NCBI GenBank assembly: GCA_028749235.1
Contig: JAQULS010000004.1
Coordinates: 1-46,840 of the forward strand
From: Acidobacteriota bacterium
Lineage (GTDB): Bacteria > Acidobacteriota > Aminicenantia > Aminicenantales > UBA4085
Direction of reading: 5' to 3'
Length of the DNA stretch: 46,840 nucleotides
The notes beneath the pieces are model-generated. The model did no database searches. It was not told where the DNA came from and saw only the letters and a program-made list of their open reading frames with translations. Position 1 is the first letter of the stretch. Each line of letters opens with the position of its first letter. Shown in pieces: positions 33,816 to 42,080 of the stretch. Both the position numbers and the translations under genes were made by a program.

Positions 33816-35011
33816 CGCGGGACCTCGAAAAGGACGGCGGCGTTGCCGCCGCCGAAGGCCAGCGATGTGGAGACGGCGAAGGTATGGCGCGCTTCGGTCG
33901 CCTGCCTCGTCGGGACAACGAGGCAAGCGGGATCGGCGTCCTGGAAACCGGCCGTGGCGGGCAGGACGCCCTCGCCCAGGCCTTGCACGGTGAAGACCGC
34001 TTCCAATCCCCCGGCCGCGCCCAAGGCATGGCCGGTATAGCCTTTCGTGCCCACGACGGTGACGCCGGGGCCGAACACGCGGGCCAGGACTTGCCCCTCG
34101 ACGGCGTCGTTGGGGACGGTCGCGGTGCCATGGGCGTTGACGAAGCTGATGGCGGCCGGATCGCGGCCGGCCAAGGCCTGGCGCAGGGCCCGCTCCAGTC
34201 CGGCTCCGTCGGGATGGGGGGCCGTCACATGATAAGCGTCCGCCGAGCATCCGTATCCGCCGACGACGGCAAGCGGCGAGGCGCCGCGGCGCCCGGCCTC
34301 GGCCCGGGATTCGAGAATGAGAATCCCCGCCCCCTCTCCGAGATTCAAGCCGTCGCGGCCGGCGTCGAAGGGACGGCACGGCGAGGCCGAGGTGTTGAGC
34401 AGCGAGGAAAATCCCAGATAGGGGATCCGGGACAGCTCATCGACACCGCCGGCGATGGCGGCTTCGCACAGGCCCTCCGCGATCCAGGCCGCGGCCTGGC
34501 CGATCGCGTCCGTCCCCGAAGCGCAGGCGTTGGCGATCGTGCTGACCGGGCCCCGCAGGTCCAGCGCCCCGGCCAGGAAGACCGCGGGATTGGAGTCGAG
34601 GAAGCGGCGGATGGCGGGAAGGCCCGGCCGTTCGCCTTTTTTATAGGCCCGGTAGAAGGCCTCGTCGTTGAGGGTGCAGCCCACGGTCGTGCCCAGGCAG
34701 ACCCCGATCCGGCGGCCGCGCAGGTCGTCGGGACGGAGCCCGGCCCGGCCCAAGGCCTCCTCCAGGGCGATCAGCAGGAACTCCAGGCAGAGCGTCCGGT
34801 CCGAGTCCGGACCGGGGGCGAGCCGGGACGGCGTCCATGATCCGGCCCCGATCTCGAAGACCGGGCTGCGCCGGTTGGGCGCGGCCGCGAACCGGACCGG
34901 CGGCCCGCAGGCGACGCGGCCCGCCAGCATGCCCGCCCAGACGGTTTCCAGGCCGGCGCCTCCGGCGGCGAGGCAGCCCAGCCCGGTGACGACGGGTTCC
35001 CGAGGATTCAT
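33812..35011 (-). CDS. Beta-ketoacyl-ACP synthase (FabF-like), active
   Basis: A 399-residue condensing enzyme with the complete triad: C163 in TIANACASG, H294 in VNAHGTAT and H328 in TKGYTGHALGAAG. The substrate-gating Phe loop region SLAFGGGNAAVLF closes the protein. It extends ACP-bound chains by two carbons using malonyl-ACP. Its ATG overlaps the ACP stop as ATGA, and the Cys-less partner follows with a TTGA overlap, so ACP, KS and partner are made in stoichiometric coupling. It is one of three ketosynthases with identifiable catalytic halves in the operon (with 42077 and the partial gene at the right edge). Confidence 0.95.
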   Translation of the reverse strand: MNPREPVVTGLGCLAAGGAGLETVWAGMLAGRVACGPPVRFAAAPNRRSPVFEIGAGSWTPSRLAPGPDSDRTLCLEFLLIALEEALGRAGLRPDDLRGRRIGVCLGTTVGCTLNDEAFYRAYKKGERPGLPAIRRFLDSNPAVFLAGALDLRGPVSTIANACASGTDAIGQAAAWIAEGLCEAAIAGGVDELSRIPYLGFSSLLNTSASPCRPFDAGRDGLNLGEGAGILILESRAEAGRRGASPLAVVGGYGCSADAYHVTAPHPDGAGLERALRQALAGRDPAAISFVNAHGTATVPNDAVEGQVLARVFGPGVTVVGTKGYTGHALGAAGGLEAVFTVQGLGEGVLPATAGFQDADPACLVVPTRQATEARHTFAVSTSLAFGGGNAAVLFEVPR

Positions 35012-35271
35012 CCCTGGGGGATCTTGGGCGCCAGGAAAGCCGCCAGCGAGTTGATCGAGGTGAACGCGGCGGTCGCGGTGGCGCGGTCGCCCACCTCGAC
35101 GCCGAATTCCTTCTGCAGCAGGACCACGAGCTCGACCGCGTCGAGAGAATCCAAGCCCAGGGCGCTGTCGGCGCCGAACAAAGGCCCGTCATCGGAGATG
35201 TCGTCCGCCGTCACGTTGGTCAGCTTGAGCTCGGATATGATCAGTTCCTTGAGCCTGCGCTTCAGCTCCAT
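35008..35271 (-). CDS. Acyl carrier protein (second of two)
   Basis: An 87-residue ACP. The ATG at 35271 follows a strong GGGAGAGAGA Shine-Dalgarno; the frame is open 48 codons further, but that region is not ACP-like. The phosphopantetheine site is Ser42 in GLDSLDAVELVVLLQKEFGVEV, with the usual acidic helix 2. It would carry the growing chain between the condensing, dehydrating and transferring enzymes of the cluster. The following ketosynthase overlaps its stop by 4 nt, which suggests the two are partners. A 64-nt gap, the largest in the operon, separates it from the LpxL-like gene upstream. Confidence 0.93.
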   Translation of the reverse strand: MELKRRLKELIISELKLTNVTADDISDDGPLFGADSALGLDSLDAVELVVLLQKEFGVEVGDRATATAAFTSINSLAAFLAPKIPQG

Positions 35272-35335
35272 GTCTCTCTCCCTTTCTAACAGTGTCCTTA
35301 AAGGCCCCGCATCGTTCGCCGGCGGCGGCGCGCCG

Positions 35336-36229
35336 CTACGAACCGGCCCAAAAATCGAAGAAATTGAACCAAGCCAACGGATGTTCCCGGAGATGCTCCT
35401 CCAACAGCCCGACATAGCGGCGAAGAAGCAGGAGCCGGGCTTCGTTCTTGTCCATGGCCCTAAGCTCCGGAGTCATGCGGACGATGTGCGCTCGAAGCCG
35501 GAATCGCATCCGGCCGGCCCGGCTGGTCAAAAAGACGACGATGTCGCTGTCCGTGGTGAGCGCCAGATGATAAGGCAACAGGGGGAAAGCGGCGCTCTTG
35601 CCCAGGAATTCGACTCTCGCGCAGGTGGCCGATCCGTAGCCGCGATCGCCCATGACGGCGACTATGTTACCATGGGCCAAGGCCGAACTCAATTCGGGGA
35701 CTCCGCCCAGGAAGCCGTCGGGCGAGACGACATGCGGAGCCGCCGCCTCGAATCCCGCCAGGCCCATGGACTCCGAGGCCGCTTCCCGGCGGAGATGAAG
35801 ATAGACCGAGCGGCGCATGAATTCCATCACCGCGATGGCCCGCTGCCAGACGCCGACGTGGCTGGTGATGAGGACCAGGCCGCGGCCCTCGCCGTCCAGC
35901 CGCCGTATCTCCGGGTCGTCGGGAAAATCGAGGCGCAGCTTTTGCGGGCCCAGGATGCCGGCGGCGGCCTGATCGACGAGGCACAACCCGAACTGGTAGT
36001 AATAGCGATACGTCAGCCGGAGCCGGCCCCGGCGGCCGCGCCCGGGGAACGTGAGGTCCAGGTACTCTCCGGCCGCGCGGCGCGCGCTCGGCCGGAAAAA
36101 GACATAGTAGCCGATGACGAAGACGAGGACGGCATACGCGGGCCCGACGCCGAAACAACGGATCAGCCAGTGGAAAATGCGATGGCCGGGGCGGTGGCCG
36201 TAGCGCGGCGCCTTCTTACGGCCGCTCAT
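35336..36229 (-). CDS. LpxL/HtrB-like lysophospholipid acyltransferase
   Basis: A 297-residue acyltransferase with an N-terminal membrane segment (AYAVLVFVIGYYVFF, about 31-45). The active block reads TSHVGVWQRA with His124; LpxL enzymes have HxGxW followed by Glu, here Gln, as in several cluster-borne homologues. FRPSARRAAGEYLDLTFP and the late VMGDRGYG-S segment also match the family. Such enzymes transfer an ACP-bound acyl chain onto a lipid or sugar acceptor. Its ATG lies within the end of the glycosyltransferase gene (14-nt overlap), so the two probably build the headgroup and attach the chain to it. The same pairing occurs in aryl polyene clusters. Confidence 0.9.
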   Translation of the reverse strand: MSGRKKAPRYGHRPGHRIFHWLIRCFGVGPAYAVLVFVIGYYVFFRPSARRAAGEYLDLTFPGRGRRGRLRLTYRYYYQFGLCLVDQAAAGILGPQKLRLDFPDDPEIRRLDGEGRGLVLITSHVGVWQRAIAVMEFMRRSVYLHLRREAASESMGLAGFEAAAPHVVSPDGFLGGVPELSSALAHGNIVAVMGDRGYGSATCARVEFLGKSAAFPLLPYHLALTTDSDIVVFLTSRAGRMRFRLRAHIVRMTPELRAMDKNEARLLLLRRYVGLLEEHLREHPLAWFNFFDFWAGS

Positions 36230-37358
36230 GGTGCCTCGCGAACAGGATCAAGAAGACGATGCCGCCGGCCAAAAGCCCCAGCCAGAATCCGCCGCTCACC
36301 CAATCCCCCAGGCGGGCGGCGATCTCCCGTCCGAAGACGCGGCCCGCCGCCGCCCAATCCGGGACATCGGCCGGGCCGAGGAAGCGCTGGTGATGGATGA
36401 AATAACCCGACTCCACCGCCGCCAGCGCGGCCGCGGGGCGGATCCAGGGCGCCCCCCAGCGGTTGACGGCCAAGGCGGTCCGGGCGTCGAGGCCGAAGCG
36501 CCGGGCGTACAGACGGACCGTCGGGGCCATAAGGAAAAGGAGCGGCAGCGCCGCGGGAACGGCTCCGAGCCATCCCGCCCAAGCCTTTTCCAGACGGGTT
36601 TGCCCCCCGGAGGGAGTTCCGGCCGGGCCGGAGGATGTCCGGGGCACCCTGCGGCGGAAGGGAAGCGGGATGAGATTTCGGGTCACCAGCGCGGTATAGA
36701 CAAGGGAAATCCTGAAATTGTCCAGGAACGGGCGGAAATGGGAAACCCGGCCGGAGGGAGGATCGTAGCGCGTCTCGACGTCCACCCAATCCAGCTCCAG
36801 TCCGGCCCAGACGGCCCGAACGAGAACCTCGACCTCGAATTCGTACCGGCTGCCGAGGTACTTCAAGCCGGCCAGCGGCTCCACCGGATAGGCCCGGAAG
36901 CCGCTCTGGGAATCCGGCGTGCGGCCGCCCGAGGCGATGCGGACCCACATGTTGGACCAGCGCCGCCCGAACCGGCTTGCGCCGGGAGCGTCGCTCCCGA
37001 ATCCCCTCCGCCCGACGATCATGCGATCGGGGGCGGTCCGGACCTTCTCGGCCAAGCGCTCGATGTCCGCGGGGGAATGCTGGCCGTCGGCGTCGATCGA
37101 AACGACGTGGCTGTAGCCCCGCTCCTTGGCCCAGCGCAGGCCTGCCCGCAGAGCCCGGCCCTTGCCGCGGTTGCGGGGAAAATCGAGGCGCTCCAACGGG
37201 AGGCTCCGAAGCGAATCGGGACCGCCGTCGGTGGATCCGTCGTTGATGGCCAGAACCGGCCGGCCCAGGGCGAGGATTCCGGCCGCCGTCTCGGCGACGG
37301 TCGCGGCATTGTTGTAATAAGGGAGAAGCACCAGGATCCGGATCTCCCCGCCGTTCAT
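36216..37358 (-). CDS. GT2 glycosyltransferase fused to DUF2062
   Basis: A 380-residue protein. Residues 1-225 form a GT-A glycosyltransferase of the dolichyl-phosphate-mannose-synthase type: LVLLPYYNNAATVAETA, INDGSTDG, PRNRGKGRALRAGL and the metal-binding DAD (D89-A-D91) in SIDADGQHSP. After a linker, residues about 245-375 are a DUF2062 domain with membrane segments (AWAGWLGAVPAALPLLFLMAPTV, GFWLGLLAGGIVFLILFARH). This fusion or pair is typical of aryl polyene operons, where it is thought to add a sugar or polar headgroup. It sits 15 nt after the first radical SAM gene and overlaps the LpxL-like gene. Confidence 0.92.
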   Translation of the reverse strand: MNGGEIRILVLLPYYNNAATVAETAAGILALGRPVLAINDGSTDGGPDSLRSLPLERLDFPRNRGKGRALRAGLRWAKERGYSHVVSIDADGQHSPADIERLAEKVRTAPDRMIVGRRGFGSDAPGASRFGRRWSNMWVRIASGGRTPDSQSGFRAYPVEPLAGLKYLGSRYEFEVEVLVRAVWAGLELDWVDVETRYDPPSGRVSHFRPFLDNFRISLVYTALVTRNLIPLPFRRRVPRTSSGPAGTPSGGQTRLEKAWAGWLGAVPAALPLLFLMAPTVRLYARRFGLDARTALAVNRWGAPWIRPAAALAAVESGYFIHHQRFLGPADVPDWAAAGRVFGREIAARLGDWVSGGFWLGLLAGGIVFLILFARHHERP

Positions 37359-37373
37359 GCCGCTCCTCCAGTC

Positions 37374-38792
37374 TCACCTGTAGTCACGGCGCACCTGCAG
37401 GAAGGAGCCCAGGTCCTTCACGAACCGGCGCCAGCTGTCGGGGGACTTCCAAAGCATCGGGACGTAGCGGGCCAGCACACGCGGCCGTTGGTAGTACCGG
37501 CGGTAGATCTCCTTGAACATGAGGTCGATCTTCGCCGCCGTCAAGCCGTTCGGAACGAACAAGGCGTTGACGCAGTTGGCCAGCTCCCAGTTTTCGTCGA
37601 GCGTTCCCTCCCGGGTCAACCCGTCATAGCAGGAAGCCCCCGGGAAAGGCGTGAACTTGGTCAGGTTGAACTCGTCCAAGGGCAGGCTGAGGATGTAGTC
37701 CCGGGTCCGGGCCATGCTGGCCGCGGTCTCGCCGGGCAGGCCGATCATGAACAAGCCCTTGACCCGCAAGCCCGCCTTCCGGATCAGGCCGATCCGCTCC
37801 CGCATGGTTCCCAGATCGACGGCGTGGCTGCGGTGTCGGCGCAGGATGTCCCAATCCCCGCTCTCGATGCCCAGGCTGATCGTCCAGCAGCCCGCCCGCT
37901 TGAGCGCCCGCAGCAGCTCGAGGTCGAGGAGCTCGGGCCGGGAGGCGCAGTTGAAGCTCAAGCCCAGGCCGGATCGGGTCAAGGCCTCGCAGAAGCCCAG
38001 GACCCGCTCCCGGTTGACGGTCATGTTGTCGTCATAGAGGTTCAGGTGGCGGATGCCGTAGCGGCGGCGAAGAAGCCCGAACCATTCGATCAGATACTCG
38101 GCGCCGTGATACCGGTAGGAGCGCCCGAATACCGAGCGGTCGCAATAGGTGCATTGGAAGACGCAGCCGCGGCTGGTGACCGCGATCGTCCCCGGCGCAT
38201 GCGGATAGCTGAACAGCGGCAGCTTGTAGCGGTCCGGGAAGCCGCGGAGCTTGCCGTAATCGGGAAACGGAAGCTGGTCGAGATCGGGCAGCTTCGCCCC
38301 CGGCCCCGAGGAAACGACCTCTCCGTCCACGCGGTAATGAATGCCGCCGACGCCGAACGGCGGTCGGCCGTCACGGTCCAGGATCTCCCGCAGGGCCTGC
38401 TCCCCCTCGCCCGCCACGGCCAGGTCGATCTCGGGGTATTCCCGCATCAGACGGGGCGCGAGCGCGGAGACATGGACGCCGCCGAAGACGGTCCGGAGGC
38501 CGGTTTCCTGCTTGACCCGCCGGGCCAGCCGGGCGGCGTCAAGGAAGCTCGAGGTCGTCACCGAGAAGCCGACGAAATCGGGCTTGTCCGCCCGCAAGCG
38601 GTCCAGGAAGCCCGCCTCCTCCTCCGGATAGGCGTAGAAATCCAGGATCTCCGCCCGGTGGCCGAAGCGCTCAACCCAGGCCGCCAGCGAGCAGAGGCCG
38701 ATGGGCGGCATAATGTTGGCGATCCGGGACATGTCCTTCCGGTTCGGCTCCCAGTTCATGCCCAGGGGTTGGACGAGAACGAGACGGCCCAT
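37374..38792 (-). CDS. B12-binding-type radical SAM protein, BchE-like (third in the run)
   Basis: A 472-residue protein. The N-terminal 150 or so residues have a Rossmann-like cobalamin-binding layout (LVLVQPL, MPPIGLCSLAAWVE, VFGGVHVSALAPRLM, IDLAVAGEGEQALREIL). The radical SAM core follows with its cluster motif C210-VFQ-C214-TY-C217, then LNLYDDNMTVNRERV, SLGIESGD and GLFMIGLPGETAASM, the usual downstream markers. Enzymes of this class perform radical methylations, ring formations or C-C bond rearrangements on unactivated carbons. There is no DxHxxG motif, as in most B12-radical-SAM proteins, so cobalamin binding is inferred from the fold. It is separated by only 1 nt from the upstream radical SAM gene. 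Confidence 0.92.
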   Translation of the reverse strand: MGRLVLVQPLGMNWEPNRKDMSRIANIMPPIGLCSLAAWVERFGHRAEILDFYAYPEEEAGFLDRLRADKPDFVGFSVTTSSFLDAARLARRVKQETGLRTVFGGVHVSALAPRLMREYPEIDLAVAGEGEQALREILDRDGRPPFGVGGIHYRVDGEVVSSGPGAKLPDLDQLPFPDYGKLRGFPDRYKLPLFSYPHAPGTIAVTSRGCVFQCTYCDRSVFGRSYRYHGAEYLIEWFGLLRRRYGIRHLNLYDDNMTVNRERVLGFCEALTRSGLGLSFNCASRPELLDLELLRALKRAGCWTISLGIESGDWDILRRHRSHAVDLGTMRERIGLIRKAGLRVKGLFMIGLPGETAASMARTRDYILSLPLDEFNLTKFTPFPGASCYDGLTREGTLDENWELANCVNALFVPNGLTAAKIDLMFKEIYRRYYQRPRVLARYVPMLWKSPDSWRRFVKDLGSFLQVRRDYR

Positions 38793-38793
38793 G

Positions 38794-40146
38794 TCAGTCC
38801 CTCACCCGCCGGCGGGACTTGAGAACGTAGTCCCAGAGCGGGCCTTTCAACCCCCGCCGATGCAAGGACGCGATGATGGCCTCGGTGCCGCCGGTGGGAT
38901 AAATGCGGCTGATGTCGCCGCCGAACGAGCGCCGGATGCGGACATCGACATCCTCCCGTTGGACGAGGGAAGAAAAATAGAAGGTCTCCTTGAGGCTGTC
39001 CCAATCGTCCCCGATCAATCCCTCGCGCCGGGAGAGGCGCCAGATATCGGTGCCCGGGATGATCCGGATGCCGAGGAAGGCGAAAACGACGCTGTGGCGC
39101 AGGTCGTTGAGGTTGGCCAGCCCCTCATCGACCGTGGCCGCGGTCTCGCCCGGGGCGCCGAAGATGACATAATGGCCGTTGGCGATGTCGTGCTCGGCGA
39201 AGAGTTCGTTGCTCTCCGCGACCGCCGCCCAATCGAAGCCCTTGTTCAAGCCGGCCAGGGTGGAATCCGTCCCGGCGTCGGTGCCCCATTCGACGCAAGT
39301 CAAACCGGAGCGCTTGAGCAGGGCGATATCCTCCCGCCGCCAGCCCTTCTGAGGCCGGAAGAAGCCCGTCCAAGGGCAGTTCAGGCCGGCCCGGACGAGG
39401 CCCTCGGCCACCTCGAGGTAATGGCCCCCGGCATCGTTGAACACCGAATCGGTGAAGAAGAGATACTCGGCCTTGTGCCGGCCGATGAGCTCCCGGCATT
39501 CCTCGACGATCTCGGCGGCGGGCCGGCAGCGCAGGACCGGGCCCTCGAGAATCGGGTAGGAACAGTAGCCGCAGGCGTGGGGACAGCCCCGCTTGGTCTG
39601 GACGCTCATCAGGCCGCCGAACTGAAGGTAGTGCTCGACCAGCCGGGCCGGCCGCTCGGGGGCTCCGAAAGCCGCCATCCGGCCGCCGCGCGCGTCCCCG
39701 ATCAAGCCGGGAGGAGGAAGCCGTCCGGCATCGAGGCCGTCCAGGAGCTCGACGAAAGTGGCCTCCCCCTCGCCCACGACTCCGTAGTCGGCCCCGGTCC
39801 GGCGGAGGAGGGCCTCGGGATAAAGCGAAAACCCGCTGCCGCCGAGGATCACCGGCGCGCGGGAGACGGTCCGAATGCGGGAGACCAGGTCGGCATAGAA
39901 GTCCACGTTGGAGGCGTAGTCGACGCCGTCGCAATTGTCCGTGTTGCGAATGGACAAGCCGATGACAGCGGCTCCCGACCGGCCCACGGCCTCCAACAGC
40001 CCTTCCCGGCCGTCCACCTGGACGTCGAGCTGAACGGTTTCGTGCCCGGCCGCCGTGCAGGCGCCCGCGATGTACCCGAGCCCGATGGGGTAGAGGGGAA
40101 AGGGCGCCCGGGTCGGGTTCGCGGAGATGAGAACGGCCTTGGCCAT
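38794..40146 (-). CDS. B12-binding-type radical SAM protein (second in the run)
   Basis: A 450-residue protein with a B12-type N-domain (AVLISANPTRAPFPLYPIGLGYIAGACTAAG is the usual first strand-helix; PVILGGSGFSLYPEALL, DYGVVGEGEATFVELL). The cluster motif is C188-PHA-C192-GY-C195, followed by DSVFN, CVEWGTDAGTDSTLAGL and NGHYVIFGAPGETAATV. The wording recalls the lipid-biosynthesis B12/radical-SAM group found in clusters with ketosynthases; an HMM scan would settle this. The substrate may be an ACP-bound or lipid-bound chain. It is 3 nt from the radical SAM gene upstream and 1 nt from the one downstream. Confidence 0.92.
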   Translation of the reverse strand: MAKAVLISANPTRAPFPLYPIGLGYIAGACTAAGHETVQLDVQVDGREGLLEAVGRSGAAVIGLSIRNTDNCDGVDYASNVDFYADLVSRIRTVSRAPVILGGSGFSLYPEALLRRTGADYGVVGEGEATFVELLDGLDAGRLPPPGLIGDARGGRMAAFGAPERPARLVEHYLQFGGLMSVQTKRGCPHACGYCSYPILEGPVLRCRPAAEIVEECRELIGRHKAEYLFFTDSVFNDAGGHYLEVAEGLVRAGLNCPWTGFFRPQKGWRREDIALLKRSGLTCVEWGTDAGTDSTLAGLNKGFDWAAVAESNELFAEHDIANGHYVIFGAPGETAATVDEGLANLNDLRHSVVFAFLGIRIIPGTDIWRLSRREGLIGDDWDSLKETFYFSSLVQREDVDVRIRRSFGGDISRIYPTGGTEAIIASLHRRGLKGPLWDYVLKSRRRVRD

Positions 40147-40149
40147 GCC

Positions 40150-41373
40150 CTATCCCCTTCTCACGCGGCCGGCGAAGCGGCCGTCCCGGCGCAAGACTTC
40201 CAGATAAAGCTTCCCCATTTTCAGTTCCTGGGATTCGTCGGCGTAAAACGTCCGCCAGGCGTAGTCGTACATCTTCTCCAGCTCGTCCGGCGTCATCCGT
40301 CGCGGCTGGAAGACGACCTGGTCGCAGGTGTACTCCTCGTATCGGTCGCTCAAGATGCGGCCTTCCTCCGCCAGCCGGTTCCGGATCGGCGACTGGGCGA
40401 AGGGCGTCATGATGGTGAACTCGGCCAGGTCCAGGTTGATCTCCAGCAGGAAATCCACCAGCCTCTTGATGCCGTCGACGTCCTGATCGTCGGTTCCCAG
40501 GATGACCGTGGCCTCGACCCGGATGCCGTGCTCATGGTACCGCCGGATGCGCCGCCGGATGGTTTCGGACGTGTCGAAGACGGCCTGGTAGACGTACCAG
40601 CAGCCGGCCTGACGGGCCAGGTCCAGGAGATGGTCTTTCTCCTCGATCGGATGGCTGACCCAGGTCTTGCGGAGCGGCGCCAGGGCCTTGAACAGATCCT
40701 CCTCCCAACGCGCGTCCTGGGCCAGGGAATTGTCGACGATGAACAGCCGGTCGTTGTCGATGGACGCGATCTCCTCCACGACCCGGTCCAACGGGCGGGG
40801 CCGGAACATCTTGCCCCCCAGATAGCCCGTGCAGCAGGGAAAACAGTTGAACCGGCATCCCCGGGAGGCGTGAACCAGGTCGGCCATCCGGACACCCCGG
40901 TAAATGTAGGCATCCTTGTCCAGGATCTCCCGCCGCGCCGGGCCCACCTGATTGAGGTCCGGGTACTTATGGAGATAGTCATAGACCGGCTTGAGTGATC
41001 CGCTCCGGGCGTCGGCGACGACTTCCTCCATCCGGCCTTCGGCTTCGCCCAGGAAAACGGCGTCGAACCGGCCCTCAAGCTCGCCATGATGGAGAGTGAC
41101 GGCGATGCCCCCCGCCAGGACGGGGATGCCGCGGCGGCGGTAGGCCTCCGAGATCTCCAGGGCGTGCGGCAGCTGGGCCGTCAGCATGATCGACAAGGCG
41201 ACCAGTTCGGGACTGTCGTCGAGAGCCAAGGGGCTGACGTTGGCGTCGACGAACTCGATCTCGACTTCGGACGGCAAGGCTGCGGCAAAGACGACGGGCC
41301 CGTGGGGCGGCAGGTGGAAGGGGGTTTGGTGCCGCAGCTTGCGCCAGCGCGGATAGATGATTTTCCATTTCAT
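40150..41373 (-). CDS. B12-binding-type radical SAM protein with HpnJ-like C-terminus (first in the run)
   Basis: A 407-residue protein. The N-domain is shorter than in its two neighbours (VVFAAALPSEVEIEFVDANVSPL, GIPVLAGGIAVTLHHGEL, FDAVFLGEAEGRMEEVV). The cluster motif is C173-RFN-C177-FP-C180 with an extra C181. The C-terminal region (LAEFTIMTPFAQSPIRNRLAEEGRIL, MTPDELEKMYDYAWRTFYADES) resembles the DUF4070-type end of hopanoid-modifying B12/radical-SAM enzymes such as HpnJ and HpnP, suggesting a lipid substrate. Its ATG overlaps the stop of the short ketosynthase-like gene as ATGA, which ties it to the assembly line. Confidence 0.92.
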   Translation of the reverse strand: MKWKIIYPRWRKLRHQTPFHLPPHGPVVFAAALPSEVEIEFVDANVSPLALDDSPELVALSIMLTAQLPHALEISEAYRRRGIPVLAGGIAVTLHHGELEGRFDAVFLGEAEGRMEEVVADARSGSLKPVYDYLHKYPDLNQVGPARREILDKDAYIYRGVRMADLVHASRGCRFNCFPCCTGYLGGKMFRPRPLDRVVEEIASIDNDRLFIVDNSLAQDARWEEDLFKALAPLRKTWVSHPIEEKDHLLDLARQAGCWYVYQAVFDTSETIRRRIRRYHEHGIRVEATVILGTDDQDVDGIKRLVDFLLEINLDLAEFTIMTPFAQSPIRNRLAEEGRILSDRYEEYTCDQVVFQPRRMTPDELEKMYDYAWRTFYADESQELKMGKLYLEVLRRDGRFAGRVRRG

Positions 41374-42080
41374 GGCTGATCAAGGCTCCCGGAGTGCCCG
41401 GCCGCCCCGACGGACGGCCCTAGGGCGAGGAAGATGTCATCGAGCGTTTCCACCGGCTCTCCCGAGCCGAGGCGAATTCCGCCCGTCTCCGAAATCTCCA
41501 AAGCGAGGCGTCGCGGACGATTCGCGGCATCCGGTTCGAGCACGATGACCGCGGCGCCTTCCGGCCCGGGCGGAGCCCAGGCCGGACGGATTTCCAGCCA
41601 GCCCGCCAGCATCGCCTCGGCGCACCCGTTTTCCAACTCCGCCGCCGCCGCGACCAGGGCGGCCCGGCCACGGCCCCCTTCGCCGTCCAGGATGTAAGTC
41701 GGGCCCATCCAACCGAATTGAGAGGCGCACTCCCCGATGACGATGTTCGGGAGAGTGTAGGAAAAGAGGTTGGGGCTGGCCAGCTCGGGCGCGGCCAAGG
41801 TCGTCGCATAGAAGGCTTCGTCGGTATCGAACGACCCGTATTGCCCCGAGAGGATGAGGCCGATGGCGCGGCGGGGGTCGCCGGGCCGAAAACCGGCTTC
41901 GCGGGCGGCGGCGAAGATGGCGGCGCAGCCGATCTGGGTGTATTCGTCGAAGCGGCCGAAACGGGGAAAGCGCTCCGCGATCATGCGCCCGATGTCCCGG
42001 TCGGGAAGCTCCCACGTCCGCTTCCCGTCCGGCGCCTGGCGGCGGGAGATGACGGCCGCTCCCGTCACGGCCGCGATCAC
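41370..42080 (-). CDS. Short ketosynthase-like protein without active Cys
   Basis: A 236-residue protein with only the N-terminal half of a ketosynthase fold. The start is GTG at 42080, overlapping the FabF-like stop as GTGA. Fold markers are IGCAAIFAAAREAGF, IGLILSGQYGS, PNIVIGECASQFGWMGPTY and AAVIVLEPD. The nucleophile loop after GPTY reads ILDGEGGRGRAAL, with no Cys; C118 lies earlier in a structural turn and is not the active residue. No His motifs exist. Stand-alone N-terminal ketosynthase domains (Ketoacyl-synt_2 type) occur in aryl polyene operons as accessory partners. It probably dimerises with the ketosynthase directly before it. Confidence 0.82.
   Translation of the reverse strand: MIAAVTGAAVISRRQAPDGKRTWELPDRDIGRMIAERFPRFGRFDEYTQIGCAAIFAAAREAGFRPGDPRRAIGLILSGQYGSFDTDEAFYATTLAAPELASPNLFSYTLPNIVIGECASQFGWMGPTYILDGEGGRGRAALVAAAAELENGCAEAMLAGWLEIRPAWAPPGPEGAAVIVLEPDAANRPRRLALEISETGGIRLGSGEPVETLDDIFLALGPSVGAAGHSGSLDQP

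Noticed and set aside
36228-38822. An 864-residue plus-strand open frame opposite the glycosyltransferase and radical SAM genes
   Set aside because: Its translation has no domains and is low-complexity; the minus-strand genes carry full catalytic motifs, so this is another shadow. The same holds for 38701-40998 and 43961-45556.
41370-42080. CAS at residue 118 of the short ketosynthase-like protein as the active cysteine
   Set aside because: It lies before the conserved G-P turn, in the place of a structural segment; the true nucleophile position after GPTY has no Cys.
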